A DNA stretch of 64,000 bases from Salinibius halmophilus (GCF_003577475.1 NZ_QPEP01000011.1:1-64000); one strand, 5' to 3'; positions 23,456-34,610 are shown, counted from the stretch's first letter. The notes: generated from the sequence alone by a model not told the origin. Numbers and translations: made by a program.

Positions 23456-26400
23456 ATGTCTAACGTACTTGAGCCACTCCAGTTTCCGCTGCATGCCAGC
23501 CGCCTGATTGAAGCCAGTGCGGGGACCGGTAAAACCTTTACTCTGGCAGCCTTATATGTGCGCCTCGTGCTTGGCCACGGCGATGAAGATAGCCGCCCGG
23601 TGCGCGCTCTGATGCCCAATGAAATTTTGGTGCTGACCTTTACCAAGGCTGCCACAGCAGAACTGCGCGACCGGATTCGCGCCCGCTTGGTGGAAGCCGC
23701 ACAGGTTTTTCGTGGGCTTACCCCACCCCAAGACCCAATACTCACAGCCCTTGTTGGCGACTACGCGCCCGAGCTACACAGCCGCTGCGCGACCCAACTA
23801 GATTTAGCCGCTCAAAGCATGGACGACTCGGCGATCTACACCATTCACTCTTGGTGTCAGCGCATGCTCAGTGAGCACGCCTTTGATGCCGGAGCCAGCT
23901 TTGGTGAAACCATCGCCAACAGTGATGACGAACTGCTGCAAAACCTGGCGCGCGATTACTGGCGCTGTCAGTTTTATCCACTGCCTAGCGACTTGCTGCC
24001 CGAGTTCTTATCGGTCGCCAAGTCGCCCGATGATCTACTGGCCAAATGCAAAGCGCTGGTCAACGTCCAACCTGGAAGTGTGATGCACATAAGTGGCGAA
24101 GCCCTGCCCAAGGCGGCCTCGCCAACCGAGCTGCTGCCACAAATAGAAAAGTGGCGCGGCGAGCTAGAAACAGCCTTGGCCGGTATGGATGAGCTGGTAG
24201 AGGAAGCACTCAGTCAGCTTGACCAAGCCTTTAGTGAGAAAACCCTACACGGCAATAAGTTCCGTGAAAGTACTTGGCTGAGCAAAGAGCGTGACCTGTT
24301 GGCAGGCTGGACTGAACAATTGCCAAAAGCCAAAGACTTAAACGCTCTGGCAGCCAAGTACAATCAAGACAACCTGAGTGCCAATACTAAAAAAGGCAAA
24401 ACACCGCCTACCTCAGACTTTTTCAACAAGCTGGACACGCTGGCCGAGGTGATGGCCAAACAGCCAGATATCAGCTGGCAGGTGGTCAACCATGCTAGCC
24501 AGTGGCTGAGTCAGCAGTTAGCCAAACGCAAACGCCAGCTGGCGCAAATGAGCTTTGATGACATGCTCACCCGGCTTAACAATGCGCTAGATAGCACGCA
24601 AAAAGGCGAGCAAGCCAAGGCGCTGGCCGCCAGGATTCGCCAGCAATATCCGGTGGCGATGATCGACGAATTCCAAGACACCGACCCCACCCAGTTTGCA
24701 ATTTTTAACCGGGTTTATCAGGACATCCACCAAAGCCGCGAGCAAGCCTTGGTGCTCGTTGGTGACCCGAAGCAGGCCATTTATAGCTTCCGTGGTGCCG
24801 ACCTACACACCTACCTTAGCGCGCGTGAGCAAACCCAGGGGCGCCACTACAACCTAGGCACCAACTTTCGCTCCACCCAAGCCATGGTGGGCAGTGTCAA
24901 CGCCTTATTTGAGCGTGGCGAAAGCAATTTAGCCGATGGCGCTTTTGGCTTTAAAACCGAAACCGATAACGCCTTGCCGTTTTTACCCGTGCACGCCAAT
25001 GGCAAAACACAGCACTTTGATATGCCCGAGCCGGTGGCGGCAATGAATTATTGGCCAATTGAAGATGTCGGTAATAAGTCGGATTATGATGCCCGCATGA
25101 CCACCGCCTGCGCAGATCAAATTCAGCAATGCTTGCAGCATGGCCAGTTAGTGGACGATGAGGCAGCCCAGCCGATTACCGCCAAAGACATTGCCGTGCT
25201 GGTGCGTAACCGTACCGAAGCTGAGCAAATCAAAACCGCCTTGGCGGAGCGGGGCATCGACAGTGTTTATTTATCCGAGCGCCAATCGGTGTTTAGCAGC
25301 GACGAAGCCAAGCTAATTTATCACTGGCTGCACGCCATTCACCTAGGCGATAACGAAAGCCTGCTGCGCGCGGGTTTGGCATTGCCACTAATGATGCTAA
25401 ATGAAGCACAGCTAGCGCAGTATTTAGATGACGACCTGCGCTGGGAGCGCCTAGCCGAGCAGGTCAAACACTGGCAGTGGTTATGGCGCAAACTAGGGGT
25501 GCTGGCCATGCTGCGCAACTGGCTGCACTACTTTGAACTGTCTAGCCTGTGGCCAGAGCGATCACTTACCAACTTTTTGCATTTGGCCGAACTGCTGCAA
25601 CAGCAAAGCCAGCTGCAAGACGGCGAAGCGGGCCTGGTGCGCTGGCTGGCCGATGCCATCAGCGAAGGGGTGCAAAACGATGACAACCAGCTGCGCCTAG
25701 AAAGCGATGAGCAGTTGGTGCAAATTGTCACCTGGCACAAAGCCAAAGGCTTGCAGTACAGCCTGGTATTCTTGCCTTATGTGATGAACTACAAGCTGCT
25801 AACGAAATCGCATACCGTGAGTTACCACCAAGATGGCGAGTTGATTGTTGATGTCTCGCCAGATGAGCAAGCCTTGGCCCAAGCGCAAGCCGAGCGCCTG
25901 CAAGAAGAGGTGCGCCTGCTTTACGTGGCACTGACTCGCCCGGTGTATGCCTGCTGGCTGGGGCTCGCTGCGTTTACTGTGGGCAAAAAGAAAAAAACCG
26001 AATTACAGCACTCTGGTTTGGGTCACTTACTTGGCTTAAACACAGGTGATGACGCGGCTGCACTCTCACAAGCCGTTGCTGGCTTGGGGTGGAAGCAAGT
26101 GAGTTGGCCAGCTGGCGCGCCGCCCCTCACCAAACAGCGTCCAAAAGTGGCGGCCAGCCAAGCACTGCCCATGCCTAGCCCGCGCGAGCGCTGGTGGATT
26201 GCTAGTTACTCAGCACTAGAAACTGGCGCGCTGCGCACGCCGATTGCCGCCCCAGACACCGCCCAAGAGGCCACCTGGTTGGAAGAAGAAATCAGCGTGC
26301 AAGATAGCGAACAGCAGCTCAGCATGGATGACTTTCCACGCGGTGCTGTCGCCGGTACGGCGCTGCACGACATGCTGGAGTGGCGCATCACCCACCGGCG

Positions 26401-27031
26401 CAGCCCAGAAAGCGAGTGGCAGCATTACTGTAAGGAGCAACTAGCGCGGCGCGGTTGGAGCGAGTGGCTGCCAGTGCTGGATGTTTGGCGTCAGCAAATG
26501 CTCACTACGCCAATGACGGTAGACCACCAAAGTAGCCTAGAAAACCTGCCACAAGCAGTCGCCGAAATGGAGTTTTGGTTGGCGGCCAATCAGGTAAGTG
26601 CACCCGAGCTAGACGACATCATTGCCAAGCATATTTGGCCGCAGCTAGCTCGCCCGCGCCTACAGCCCGACCAGCTAAACGGCATGCTCAAAGGCTTTAT
26701 CGATTTAACCCTGCAAGATGCCAAAGGCCGTTATTGGGTATGCGATTATAAATCGAATTGGTTGGGCAGTGATGAGCAAGCCTATAGCCAAGCGGCCATG
26801 CAAAAAGCCATGCTCGATAAACGTTACGACGTGCAAGCCGCGCTTTATATGCTGGCCTTGTATCGGTTATTAAAAGCCCGCCAGCCAGAGTTTTCAGCCA
26901 AGCCAGAAGCCTATATTGGCGGTGGTCATTATTGGTTTATTCGCCAGCCCCAAGCCGGGCAAATACTACTGCCAGCGAACCTAGAGATGCTTAAAGAGCT
27001 GGATGCACTATTTAGCGGAGGCCACCACTAA
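23456..27031 (+). CDS. recB: exodeoxyribonuclease V beta subunit RecB
   Basis: A 1191-aa SF1A helicase-nuclease. Walker A is IEASAGTGKTFTLAALYVRL (about residues 17-36); motif II is MIDEFQDTDPTQF; LVGDPKQAIYSFRGAD is motif III; and TWHKAKGLQYSLVFLPY is motif V. The C-terminal nuclease domain carries the D-Y-K active-site residues in VCDYKSNWLG, followed by YDVQAALYMLALYRLL. It moves 3'-5' on DNA and cuts in the RecBCD complex. The start at 23456 follows the family; an upstream ATG four codons earlier is possible. Stop and recD start share one base. Confidence 0.95.
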   Translation: MSNVLEPLQFPLHASRLIEASAGTGKTFTLAALYVRLVLGHGDEDSRPVRALMPNEILVLTFTKAATAELRDRIRARLVEAAQVFRGLTPPQDPILTALVGDYAPELHSRCATQLDLAAQSMDDSAIYTIHSWCQRMLSEHAFDAGASFGETIANSDDELLQNLARDYWRCQFYPLPSDLLPEFLSVAKSPDDLLAKCKALVNVQPGSVMHISGEALPKAASPTELLPQIEKWRGELETALAGMDELVEEALSQLDQAFSEKTLHGNKFRESTWLSKERDLLAGWTEQLPKAKDLNALAAKYNQDNLSANTKKGKTPPTSDFFNKLDTLAEVMAKQPDISWQVVNHASQWLSQQLAKRKRQLAQMSFDDMLTRLNNALDSTQKGEQAKALAARIRQQYPVAMIDEFQDTDPTQFAIFNRVYQDIHQSREQALVLVGDPKQAIYSFRGADLHTYLSAREQTQGRHYNLGTNFRSTQAMVGSVNALFERGESNLADGAFGFKTETDNALPFLPVHANGKTQHFDMPEPVAAMNYWPIEDVGNKSDYDARMTTACADQIQQCLQHGQLVDDEAAQPITAKDIAVLVRNRTEAEQIKTALAERGIDSVYLSERQSVFSSDEAKLIYHWLHAIHLGDNESLLRAGLALPLMMLNEAQLAQYLDDDLRWERLAEQVKHWQWLWRKLGVLAMLRNWLHYFELSSLWPERSLTNFLHLAELLQQQSQLQDGEAGLVRWLADAISEGVQNDDNQLRLESDEQLVQIVTWHKAKGLQYSLVFLPYVMNYKLLTKSHTVSYHQDGELIVDVSPDEQALAQAQAERLQEEVRLLYVALTRPVYACWLGLAAFTVGKKKKTELQHSGLGHLLGLNTGDDAAALSQAVAGLGWKQVSWPAGAPPLTKQRPKVAASQALPMPSPRERWWIASYSALETGALRTPIAAPDTAQEATWLEEEISVQDSEQQLSMDDFPRGAVAGTALHDMLEWRITHRRSPESEWQHYCKEQLARRGWSEWLPVLDVWRQQMLTTPMTVDHQSSLENLPQAVAEMEFWLAANQVSAPELDDIIAKHIWPQLARPRLQPDQLNGMLKGFIDLTLQDAKGRYWVCDYKSNWLGSDEQAYSQAAMQKAMLDKRYDVQAALYMLALYRLLKARQPEFSAKPEAYIGGGHYWFIRQPQAGQILLPANLEMLKELDALFSGGHH

Positions 27032-28971
27032 TGGCAGAGCAACGAGATTTGTTTTTCGATGAGCCTACTATCGAACCTATGACTAGCGAGCCGCTTACTA
27101 GCGAAACACCTAATAGCCCTGAGCAGCAACTGGCCGTATGGGTTGAGCGTGGCTGGATTCGCGCCATCGATCGCCAACTGGTGCGCACCCTGAATGAATT
27201 GCAGCCTTGTGCCGAGCCACTAATGCACTGGCTGGTGGCGCTGTTGTCGCACCAGTATGGGCGAGGGCACAGCTGTATCGACCTCAACGAACTGCTGCGC
27301 AACCCAGATGGTTTATTAAGCCTGCCACCGGAAAACGAATATGATCAGCCCTTTAGTGATAAACCCAGCCAACTGTTGCAAAACCTAGGCTATCAACAGC
27401 TGGCCGATGTGATTCAAGCCTGCCCCTGGGTTGGCGAGCAAGCACCACTGGTGTGGCAAGCGCCAAGGCTTTATTTGCAGCGTTTGTACCGCGCCGAGGG
27501 CATGGTGCAGCAAAAAATTCGCCAGCGCCTTACCGGCAAAACACTTACCATTAACCTCGCCGATGAGTTGGATGACTTGTTTGGCCCAGATACCACCGAT
27601 GCGCCAAATTGGCAGAAACTGGCCTGCGCTTTGGCAGTACAGCAACGTTTTGCCATCATCACCGGTGGCCCAGGTACTGGTAAAACCACCACAGTGGTGC
27701 GCTTGTTGGCATTGATTTCCCGCAACCAGCCCGGCGCACGGATTCGCCTCGCTGCCCCCACAGGTAAAGCGGCAGCACGCCTGACCGAGTCGATCAGTGG
27801 CGCCATTGCCAAGTTACCAGAAGCGGATCAAGCGCAGATTCCCACCGATGTCGCCACGCTGCACCGGCTGTTAGGGGTGGCAGGTCGTGGCTTTAAGCAT
27901 CATGCCCAGCGCCCGCTCCATGCCGACGTGGTAGTGGTCGATGAAGCCTCGATGATTGACCTTGAGCTGATGAGCGCGCTGCTGCAAGCACTGCCCGAGC
28001 ACTGTCAGCTCATTTTATTGGGCGATAAAGATCAGCTCGCCTCGGTAGAAGCTGGTTCGGTATTTGGCGATTTATGCCAAGGTGCCCAGCAAGGCAACTA
28101 TCGCCCAGCCACCATCGAAAAGCTGCAACCGTTTAGCAACCACTCGCTGGTTGCTTATCAAACAGACGAGGGCAGTGACTATAACCAAGCCACCGTGATG
28201 CTGCACCACTCCTACCGCTTCGACGCCAACTCGGGAATTGGTATGCTTGCCAGGGCTGTGAATAACGGACAATCCACAGGCCTAGAGCTGTTCAATAATG
28301 CAGCATATTCCGACCTCAGCCGACTATCCCCAGAAACTGTGGATAACCCTGCGGTTAAGTCATTGGTGGTACAGGGGTACGCCCAGTATTTACGGGGCCT
28401 ACAGACGGTTTTGACAGACTTTGATCAATGGGCAATCAGTGTGATCAAAAGCTACCAAAAGTTCCAGGTGCTGGCCGCATTAAAGCGTGGGCCTTGGGGT
28501 GTGGATGGTTTAAATGAGCAAATTACTCACTGGTTAAAACAGGCCAATTTAATACCGCAAAAATATGGCTGGTATGAAGGCCGCCCGGTAATGATGAACT
28601 CGAATAATTATGCGTTGGGCATTATGAACGGGGATATCGGCATTACCCTCTATTATCCAGATCACGACAATCCAGAACAAAAGCGCCTGCGGGTGGCGTT
28701 TCAAATGCCGGATGGCAGCGTTAAATGGGTATTACCAAGCCGCTTAACCGATGTGCAAACGGTATACGCTATGACCGTGCATAAAAGCCAGGGCTCTGAG
28801 TTTGATCATACGGTATTAGTGGTACCGCCAACGGCCAACCCAATATTAACCCGCGAGCTGTTATATACCGGCATTACCCGCGCCAAAAATAAATTTACCT
28901 TGGTGGCGCAAAGTGACAGCGTGGTGCAAGATGCCATTGCCCGCTCAGTTACGCGCAGTAGTGGCTTGTAG
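27031..28971 (+). CDS. recD: exodeoxyribonuclease V alpha subunit RecD
   Basis: A 646-aa 5'-3' SF1B helicase. Walker A is ITGGPGTGKTTTVVRLLAL (about residues 209-227), Walker B is VVVVDEASMIDLELM (about 300), and AMTVHKSQGSEFDHTVLVVP and LLYTGITRAKNKFTLV complete the helicase core. It is somewhat longer than E. coli RecD (608 aa), with extra sequence in the middle. The start overlaps recB by one base, so translation is coupled. It completes an intact recBCD system. Confidence 0.95.
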   Translation: MAEQRDLFFDEPTIEPMTSEPLTSETPNSPEQQLAVWVERGWIRAIDRQLVRTLNELQPCAEPLMHWLVALLSHQYGRGHSCIDLNELLRNPDGLLSLPPENEYDQPFSDKPSQLLQNLGYQQLADVIQACPWVGEQAPLVWQAPRLYLQRLYRAEGMVQQKIRQRLTGKTLTINLADELDDLFGPDTTDAPNWQKLACALAVQQRFAIITGGPGTGKTTTVVRLLALISRNQPGARIRLAAPTGKAAARLTESISGAIAKLPEADQAQIPTDVATLHRLLGVAGRGFKHHAQRPLHADVVVVDEASMIDLELMSALLQALPEHCQLILLGDKDQLASVEAGSVFGDLCQGAQQGNYRPATIEKLQPFSNHSLVAYQTDEGSDYNQATVMLHHSYRFDANSGIGMLARAVNNGQSTGLELFNNAAYSDLSRLSPETVDNPAVKSLVVQGYAQYLRGLQTVLTDFDQWAISVIKSYQKFQVLAALKRGPWGVDGLNEQITHWLKQANLIPQKYGWYEGRPVMMNSNNYALGIMNGDIGITLYYPDHDNPEQKRLRVAFQMPDGSVKWVLPSRLTDVQTVYAMTVHKSQGSEFDHTVLVVPPTANPILTRELLYTGITRAKNKFTLVAQSDSVVQDAIARSVTRSSGL

Positions 28972-29038
28972 CCACCAGTGGAGTTTGTAATAGTGTTAAT
29001 AGCCTTGCCATAGTGGTCAGGGATGAAAGGAGGTAAGT

Positions 29039-29656
29039 ATGTTTAAAAAAGTAGCAGCTGAAGCGCTTGGTTTAGGAGACTTGGGCAAAATTATTGGCCC
29101 AGAAGACTACGACAAAGTTGATGCAGATGATTATGTAAATCATGAAGAAGATGAAAAAATCTATTTTCTCATTAAATCCAAGCAAGATGAATACTGCTTT
29201 ACCAATCGAGCGCTCATTCATATTGATGGCGACTCGGCCATTAGCTCAAAACGTTTGCTAAAACGCTACGACTATAACAGTTACCAAGTGCAGAATGTGT
29301 TCTTGGAAACTGCTGGGCGCGTAGACCTAGATGTCGAAATTAAGTTCACCTTGAACGAGCATAAGTTTTCTATCGACGTGGATAAGAATCAGATAACGCC
29401 GCTGAAAGATTTGTACAAAGCGTTGTTAAAAATTGCGTCAATTCAAAAAGAAAACTTGGTGAAACTAGATTACGCGATGAAAAGCCTGCAAAGTGCCGAG
29501 GCGATGTCGACTCGCTATAACAGTGAATCCTCAACATCGCCAGCAGCACAGTTTAAAGCCGTCAATGAGTACGCGTTTAATTGGATGAGTAAGGCGCATG
29601 ATACTTACATGCGCCGTGACTTCGGCGAGATCTACGCCTTGTTCATAAATAACTAA
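29039..29656 (+). CDS. PH-domain protein of the YvbH type
   Basis: A 205-aa soluble protein. KIYFLIKSKQDEYCFTNRALI (from about residue 40) and KRYDYNSYQVQNVFLE are the strands of a bacterial PH domain, followed by a helical tail (AQFKAVNEYAFNWMSKAHDTYMRRDF) of the YvbH oligomerisation type. AAAGGAGGTAAGT is upstream of the ATG. The role of such bacterial PH proteins is unsettled. It converges on the chemoreceptor with 9 bp between stops. Confidence 0.8.
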   Translation: MFKKVAAEALGLGDLGKIIGPEDYDKVDADDYVNHEEDEKIYFLIKSKQDEYCFTNRALIHIDGDSAISSKRLLKRYDYNSYQVQNVFLETAGRVDLDVEIKFTLNEHKFSIDVDKNQITPLKDLYKALLKIASIQKENLVKLDYAMKSLQSAEAMSTRYNSESSTSPAAQFKAVNEYAFNWMSKAHDTYMRRDFGEIYALFINN

Positions 29657-29665
29657 TCTAGTTAG

Positions 29666-31279
29666 CTAGCCATAGCGCTGAACGATAGATTTCAGCTTGT
29701 TAGTTGAGCTCGCTAGTTCTTGCGCTATTTGGCTTAAGCTATCGGCTTTACTGTCCGATTCCTGGGCATTGGTACGAATAATTTCGACCTGCTCAGTGAT
29801 TTGAGACACCGTGCGTTGTTGCAAACTCGCCGCTTCAGCAATTTGCTCAGATTGCTGGCGCATTTGATTAATCGCATTTGATACATCGCCGAACACGCTC
29901 GCCGTTTTGTCCACATCATCAACGGCTTCACCAATGAGCTCATTGCCCTGGGCCATGGCTTCTACCGACTCGTTTACTCCTTTTTGTAGGGTATCAATTC
30001 GTCGTTTTATGTCTTCAGTAGACTGCTGAGTTTTGCTCGCCAGTGAGCGGACTTCATCGGCAACCACCGCAAACCCTCGGCCTTGTTCACCGGCACGCGC
30101 TGCTTCAATGGCAGCATTTAGGGCAAGCAAGTTAGTTTGTTCAGCAATGCCTTGAATCACATCTAATACCGCGCCAATACTCACTGCTTCTTCAGCTAAT
30201 TGTTTAATGGCGCCTGAGGTGGCTTCTAGCGTTTCTGCTAGGCGTGCAACTTTTTTGTTCGCCGTTTGTGCGGTTTGCTGCCCAGAGATAACCGCTTCCG
30301 ATGCTTGATTAGCATTATCTTGGCCTTCTATGGCTGCTTGCTCGGCATGTTGGGCACTGTCGGAAAGCTGCATGATTGCGTCGTGCACATCTTCACTATG
30401 CGCTTGCAAATGCGCTGAGATAGCGCTGTTTTCTTGTGCCGAGTTAGTAAGGTTTTGCCCTTGGCCGTCGAGCACATTACCAATGCTTTCGATGTCTTTA
30501 AAGCACGCAGCGAGGCGATCCATCACTTCGTTAAACGACAGCGCCAGCTTGCCGTACTCATCTTTCGATTTCACCGGAACGCGATTCGCAAGGCTTTTCT
30601 CGCTGGTACCAATGGTTAGCATTCGCTGGCGAATACGCTCAATAGGATTAAGCAATAAGCGCGGAGCCCCTATGATCATAACAATCAGTAGTGCTATGAG
30701 AATGGCTGCATACACTAGCTGCTGCTGGATGCTACCTTGTAAGGTATCGCTAGCATCAACTGATGCTTGATCAGCAAGCGTGTTTATCTCTTCACCCAAA
30801 ATGTCCAACATATCACGTGGTGTATCAAATAAACTGGTATCGGGGTCAAAAGTGAAGGTACGCATTTTTTCATCAGAGTGTGCCTTCCATGCTAACAGTG
30901 CTCGCTCTAGCTGATCAGCATCCACTTCTTGGCTATTAACCAACGCAAGGGCTTTTAAGCCACGGTCAACCGTTTGTTGAAAGTTTTCATCGTGCGATTC
31001 TTTTAAGGCAGATAGTTGGTCGGCATCACCATTTGGTCCTAGCGCAATGTAGTCACGCTGAGCGACTAGAGCTTGATAGAAATCTCGGTCGCCATTGAGC
31101 ACTAACGAAATAGCTGGGTACAAGTTGTTGGCGATATTTTCAACTTTAGTATCCATTGCGTCGATTGACCGGTAGCTAGATATCGAAGCAATGAAAAACA
31201 AAGCTGCTAACAGCCCAACGACCACTCGTATTTTTATCCGAATGGAAATATCTGAAAACATGTTCATAGCGGCGTCCAT
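29666..31279 (-). CDS. methyl-accepting chemotaxis protein
   Basis: A 537-aa chemoreceptor. A transmembrane helix at about residues 13-33 is followed by a periplasmic four-helix-bundle sensor (to about 185), a second membrane helix ([20 protein letters not shown]), a HAMP domain ([15 protein letters not shown]) and the MCP signalling domain with the conserved hairpin tip [19 protein letters not shown] and [15 protein letters not shown]. There is no C-terminal NWETF-type methyltransferase tether. The ligand is unknown. A second, different receptor lies at 61798. Confidence 0.92.
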   Translation of the reverse strand: MDAAMNMFSDISIRIKIRVVVGLLAALFFIASISSYRSIDAMDTKVENIANNLYPAISLVLNGDRDFYQALVAQRDYIALGPNGDADQLSALKESHDENFQQTVDRGLKALALVNSQEVDADQLERALLAWKAHSDEKMRTFTFDPDTSLFDTPRDMLDILGEEINTLADQASVDASDTLQGSIQQQLVYAAILIALLIVMIIGAPRLLLNPIERIRQRMLTIGTSEKSLANRVPVKSKDEYGKLALSFNEVMDRLAACFKDIESIGNVLDGQGQNLTNSAQENSAISAHLQAHSEDVHDAIMQLSDSAQHAEQAAIEGQDNANQASEAVISGQQTAQTANKKVARLAETLEATSGAIKQLAEEAVSIGAVLDVIQGIAEQTNLLALNAAIEAARAGEQGRGFAVVADEVRSLASKTQQSTEDIKRRIDTLQKGVNESVEAMAQGNELIGEAVDDVDKTASVFGDVSNAINQMRQQSEQIAEAASLQQRTVSQITEQVEIIRTNAQESDSKADSLSQIAQELASSTNKLKSIVQRYG

Positions 31280-31331
31280 GTTGGAAACGTGTAGTTAGGT
31301 ATAGAACAAAATGGAAAGTTTTGCGCAATGC

Positions 31332-31363
31332 TTGACCTTGGTGTTACCCAAAGGTTTTATGCT
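31332..31363 (+). promoter_or_regulatory. MerR-type metal-responsive promoter
   Basis: TTGACC (31332-31337) and TATGCT (31358-31363) are separated by 20 bp, longer than the sigma-70 optimum and typical of promoters untwisted by MerR proteins. The spacer contains the dyad ACCTTGG...CCAAAGGT (31335-31355), the CueR/ZntR-type operator. It places transcription start upstream of the ATG at 31394 and rules out an earlier start codon at 31328. Confidence 0.85.
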
Positions 31364-31393
31364 GTAAGTACTCTAATTGCTAAAGGTGATGAA

Positions 31394-31813
31394 ATGCTTG
31401 TTTCAGACCTGGCCAAAGCCGCCGGTGTAACTGGCGAGACAGTGCGCCATTACACCCGCAAGGGGTTAATCAAGGCTCAGCAAAACCCCGAAAATCAATA
31501 CCACGAGTATGATTTGCAGGCCTTGCAGCGCCTGCGATTTATTAAGCGGGCGCGAGCATTAGGTTTTAGCTTAAACGAAATTCAAGACATTATTGGCTTG
31601 GCCGAGCATGGCGAGTCGCCATGCCCGACGGTGCGCGATTTAATGGCGGAAAAAATCCCCGAAACGGAGCGCAAAATAGCCGAGCTTGAGCGCCACTTGG
31701 CGCTAATGAAGGCAGCTCTTACTGATTGGCAGACCCAGCCAGACGGTGTGCCCACGGGGAGCTCAATTTGCTGCCTAATTGAGGACTGGTCACAGGAGAC
31801 GACTGATGAGTAA
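31394..31813 (+). CDS. MerR family metal-responsive regulator
   Basis: A 139-aa MerR protein. The winged HTH begins [22 protein letters not shown], followed by [21 protein letters not shown], a long dimer helix and a metal loop. Cysteines occur as CP in [11 protein letters not shown] (near residue 78) and as SSICCLIE near the C-terminus, a pattern closer to ZntR/PbrR than to the two-cysteine CueR. Its own promoter has the expected 20-bp spacer dyad. AAGGTGA precedes the ATG. It overlaps copA by 8 bp, so the two are co-expressed. Confidence 0.9.
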   Translation: MLVSDLAKAAGVTGETVRHYTRKGLIKAQQNPENQYHEYDLQALQRLRFIKRARALGFSLNEIQDIIGLAEHGESPCPTVRDLMAEKIPETERKIAELERHLALMKAALTDWQTQPDGVPTGSSICCLIEDWSQETTDE

Positions 31814-34535
31814 ACAGACGTACCAAGCTGCGGGGGTAAGCTGCCAAGGTTGTGTGAAGAAAATTCGTACTGCCTTGCAAGCTGTAGACCCTCAGGCCGA
31901 AATAAATGTGGATATCGATGCGCAGCAACTTAGCGTGCAAGGCGAGGTCAGTGATGAACAAGTTGCCCAAGCGTTAAGCGAGCTGGGCTATGCGCGCCAG
32001 CGCACCTTGCCAGTTAGTGGCATTAGCTGCCAAGGCTGTGTGAACAATATTCGCAAGGCCGTGCGCGCCCAAGATAATTCAGCTTCAGTTGAAGGTGATG
32101 TGGCGGCACAAGAAATTCATGTAGATAGTCGCTTAGGCAAAAAAGCGTTGAACAATATTCTGGCCGAGTTGAACTATTTGCCAAAAAGCGAGCCCGATGA
32201 AGCGCAAGCAGAGGGTAATCGTACAGACATTTCAGAAACTACGGATTCAGATAACACAGAATCAGAAAATAAAGCGTCAGGGGAATCGGAGCCTATCCAG
32301 CAGGGAAGTCAGAGGGTTCTTGACCTGCAGCTGTCTGGCGTGACCTGTGCAAGCTGTGTGGCCACCATTGAAAAGGCGGTCAACCAGCTGGAAGGCGTGC
32401 AAAGCATTGATATTAACTTTGCCAACCGCACGGCCAGTGTTTTGGGCTCGGCATCACGCGAGCAGGTAGTGAAAAGCATTGAAGATGCTGGTTATGGCGC
32501 ACAAATCATCGAAAACGCCGAGCAGGCCGAAGCAGATCGAGAGCAAGCCGAAGCTGATGAATACAAGTCGAAACTACGCCAAAGCTTTATTGGCCTAGGC
32601 TTGGGTGTGCCATTGATGGCCTATGGCTTGCTTGGCCTGCCAATGCACGTTAACAGCTTAACCCTGCAACTGGTGTGGGGTGTGGTGGGGTTGGCGACCT
32701 TGGCTATTTTAATGACCTCGGGTCGCCACTTCTTTGTTGGCGCTTGGAAGGCGTTTAAAAACCACAGAGCCACCATGGATACCCTGATTGCCTTGGGTAC
32801 CGGCACGGCTTGGCTGTACTCCATGGTGGTGGTATTGGTGCCTATGTTGCTGCCCGAAGTGGCACGCCACCTTTATTTTGAAGCCTCGGCAATGATTATT
32901 GGTTTAATCAACCTTGGCCAAGCGCTAGAGCTAAAAGCCCGTGGGCGCACGTCGCAGGCGCTACGCCGCCTGTTGGATTTGCGTGCTAAAACGGCAGTGG
33001 TGATTCGCGATGGTAAAGAAGTCACCCTAGATGTGCGCGAAGTGGTCACCGGCGATCAGGTGCGTGTGCGCGCTGGTGAAAAAATCCCGGTGGATGGCAA
33101 GGTTTTGCGCGGCAATAGCTACATTGATGAGTCGATGCTCACCGGTGAGCCAATGCCGGTAGATAAGCAAGAGGGAGATGTCTTGCATGCGGGCACCATT
33201 AATGGTGATGGCAGTCTGACCATGGAAGCCGAAAAAGTTGGCAACGACACCGTGCTGGCGCAAATTATTGAGCAAGTGGGTAAGGCGCAAAATACTAAGC
33301 CGCCGATTGCCCACCTGGCCGATAAAGTCTCTGCGATTTTTGTGCCTACGGTCATGATAATTGCCGTCCTAACAGCGCTGGCTTGGTACAACTTTGGCCC
33401 ACAGCCCGTGCTAGTGAACATGCTGGTTACGGCAACCACGGTGTTAATTATTGCTTGCCCGTGTGCCTTGGGCTTAGCCACGCCGATTTCTACCATGATT
33501 GGTGTGGGCAAAGCGGCCGAATATGGCGGCTTGGTGCGCAATGGTGAAGCGCTACAGCGTGCCAGCAAGGTCGACACCGTGGTGCTTGATAAAACCGGCA
33601 CCATCACCCAAGGCAAACCATCTGTGGTGGATGCGCAACTTATTGAAGATGAATCTCAGGTATTGCCATTGGTCGCGGCGGTTGAGCAAGGCTCAAACCA
33701 CCCATTAGCACAAGCCTTACTGGCTTATGTTGGTGAGCAAAACGTCAGCGAGCCTGAGCAGTTTGAATCTGTGACCGGCAAAGGGGTGAGTGCCACCGTG
33801 GATGGCAAGCGTTTGTTGCTTGGCAATCAAAAGCTGATGGATAGCGAACAAGTGGATGTGGCCAATGTGGACACCCAAGAATGGCTCAATAACGCTAACA
33901 CCGTGGTGTACTTTGCCATCGATGGCAAGCTGGCTGGCGCTTTTGCCATTGCCGACCCTATTCGCCAAGATGCCAAAGAGGCCATCGCGCGCTTACATGA
34001 GCAAAATATCCAGGTGGTGATGCTCACCGGTGACAACCCTCAAACAGCTGAGGCCATCGCCAAAGAAGCCGGGGTGGATCAGTTCCATGCGGAGCTAATG
34101 CCAAACGATAAGCTCGATTGGATTAAAAAGCTGCAAGACCAAGGGCATGTAGTGGCCATGGCCGGTGATGGCATTAATGACGCCCCGGCACTGGCGCAAG
34201 CCGATGTTGGCTTTGCCATGGGCGGCGGCACCGATGTGGCCATCGAAAGTGCTGACATCGCTCTCATGCGCGGCTCGTTGCATGGCATTAGCGACATCAT
34301 CGGTATCAGCCAAGCCACCATTCGCAACATTAAGCAGAACCTATGGGGCGCGTTTGCCTACAACTCTCTGGGTATTCCGGTAGCTGCTGGGCTATTGTTC
34401 CCATTCACGGGGATGTTGCTCAGCCCAATTATTGCTGGCGCGGCGATGTCGCTCAGTTCAGTCACCGTGGTCACCAACGCCAACCGCCTGCGTTTTTATA
34501 AACCCAGTCGAGCAAAAAAAGGAGAGCAATCATGA
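31806..34535 (+). CDS. copA: copper-exporting P1B-type ATPase CopA
   Basis: A 909-aa heavy-metal ATPase. Three N-terminal HMA domains carry GVSCQGCV (residues 10-17), GISCQGCV and GVTCASCV. The membrane metal site is [11 protein letters not shown], the phosphorylation site is DKTGT, and [16 protein letters not shown] is the hinge motif. YNSLGIP and [16 protein letters not shown] in the last helices are the Cu(I) ATPase signatures, so copper is the likely substrate. A strong AGGAG site precedes the ATG at 31806. The stop overlaps a 22-codon frame at 34532. Confidence 0.93.
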   Translation: MSKQTYQAAGVSCQGCVKKIRTALQAVDPQAEINVDIDAQQLSVQGEVSDEQVAQALSELGYARQRTLPVSGISCQGCVNNIRKAVRAQDNSASVEGDVAAQEIHVDSRLGKKALNNILAELNYLPKSEPDEAQAEGNRTDISETTDSDNTESENKASGESEPIQQGSQRVLDLQLSGVTCASCVATIEKAVNQLEGVQSIDINFANRTASVLGSASREQVVKSIEDAGYGAQIIENAEQAEADREQAEADEYKSKLRQSFIGLGLGVPLMAYGLLGLPMHVNSLTLQLVWGVVGLATLAILMTSGRHFFVGAWKAFKNHRATMDTLIALGTGTAWLYSMVVVLVPMLLPEVARHLYFEASAMIIGLINLGQALELKARGRTSQALRRLLDLRAKTAVVIRDGKEVTLDVREVVTGDQVRVRAGEKIPVDGKVLRGNSYIDESMLTGEPMPVDKQEGDVLHAGTINGDGSLTMEAEKVGNDTVLAQIIEQVGKAQNTKPPIAHLADKVSAIFVPTVMIIAVLTALAWYNFGPQPVLVNMLVTATTVLIIACPCALGLATPISTMIGVGKAAEYGGLVRNGEALQRASKVDTVVLDKTGTITQGKPSVVDAQLIEDESQVLPLVAAVEQGSNHPLAQALLAYVGEQNVSEPEQFESVTGKGVSATVDGKRLLLGNQKLMDSEQVDVANVDTQEWLNNANTVVYFAIDGKLAGAFAIADPIRQDAKEAIARLHEQNIQVVMLTGDNPQTAEAIAKEAGVDQFHAELMPNDKLDWIKKLQDQGHVVAMAGDGINDAPALAQADVGFAMGGGTDVAIESADIALMRGSLHGISDIIGISQATIRNIKQNLWGAFAYNSLGIPVAAGLLFPFTGMLLSPIIAGAAMSLSSVTVVTNANRLRFYKPSRAKKGEQS

Positions 34536-34600
34536 TTGTTAACTTAATTGGATTGGGCCTAGTTGCAGCCATTGTCTGGTGGTTTTGGTTGAGCGATTAG
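34532..34600 (+). CDS. 22-aa membrane microprotein or truncated cupredoxin leader
   Basis: An ATG overlaps the copA stop (ATGA) and has AGGAGAGC upstream. It encodes [20 protein letters not shown] followed by SD and a TAG. Sequences of this type, from memory, form the membrane anchor at the N-terminus of small cupredoxin-domain proteins found next to copper genes. Here translation stops after the anchor and the dispersed repeat begins, so it is either a genuine one-span microprotein coupled to CopA or the surviving start of a deleted cupredoxin gene. Confidence 0.5.
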   Translation: MIVNLIGLGLVAAIVWWFWLSD

Positions 34601-34610
34601 ACTAATGCTA

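Noticed and set aside
23247-23456. Open frame of 69 codons between recC and recB
   Set aside because: It is the translation of the CATTCCCG repeats (the FPRRRESS pattern) and not a gene.
31328-31393. Upstream ATG extending the MerR protein by 22 residues
   Set aside because: It lies within the promoter: the -35, operator and -10 elements are inside this extension, so it cannot be translated from that promoter.
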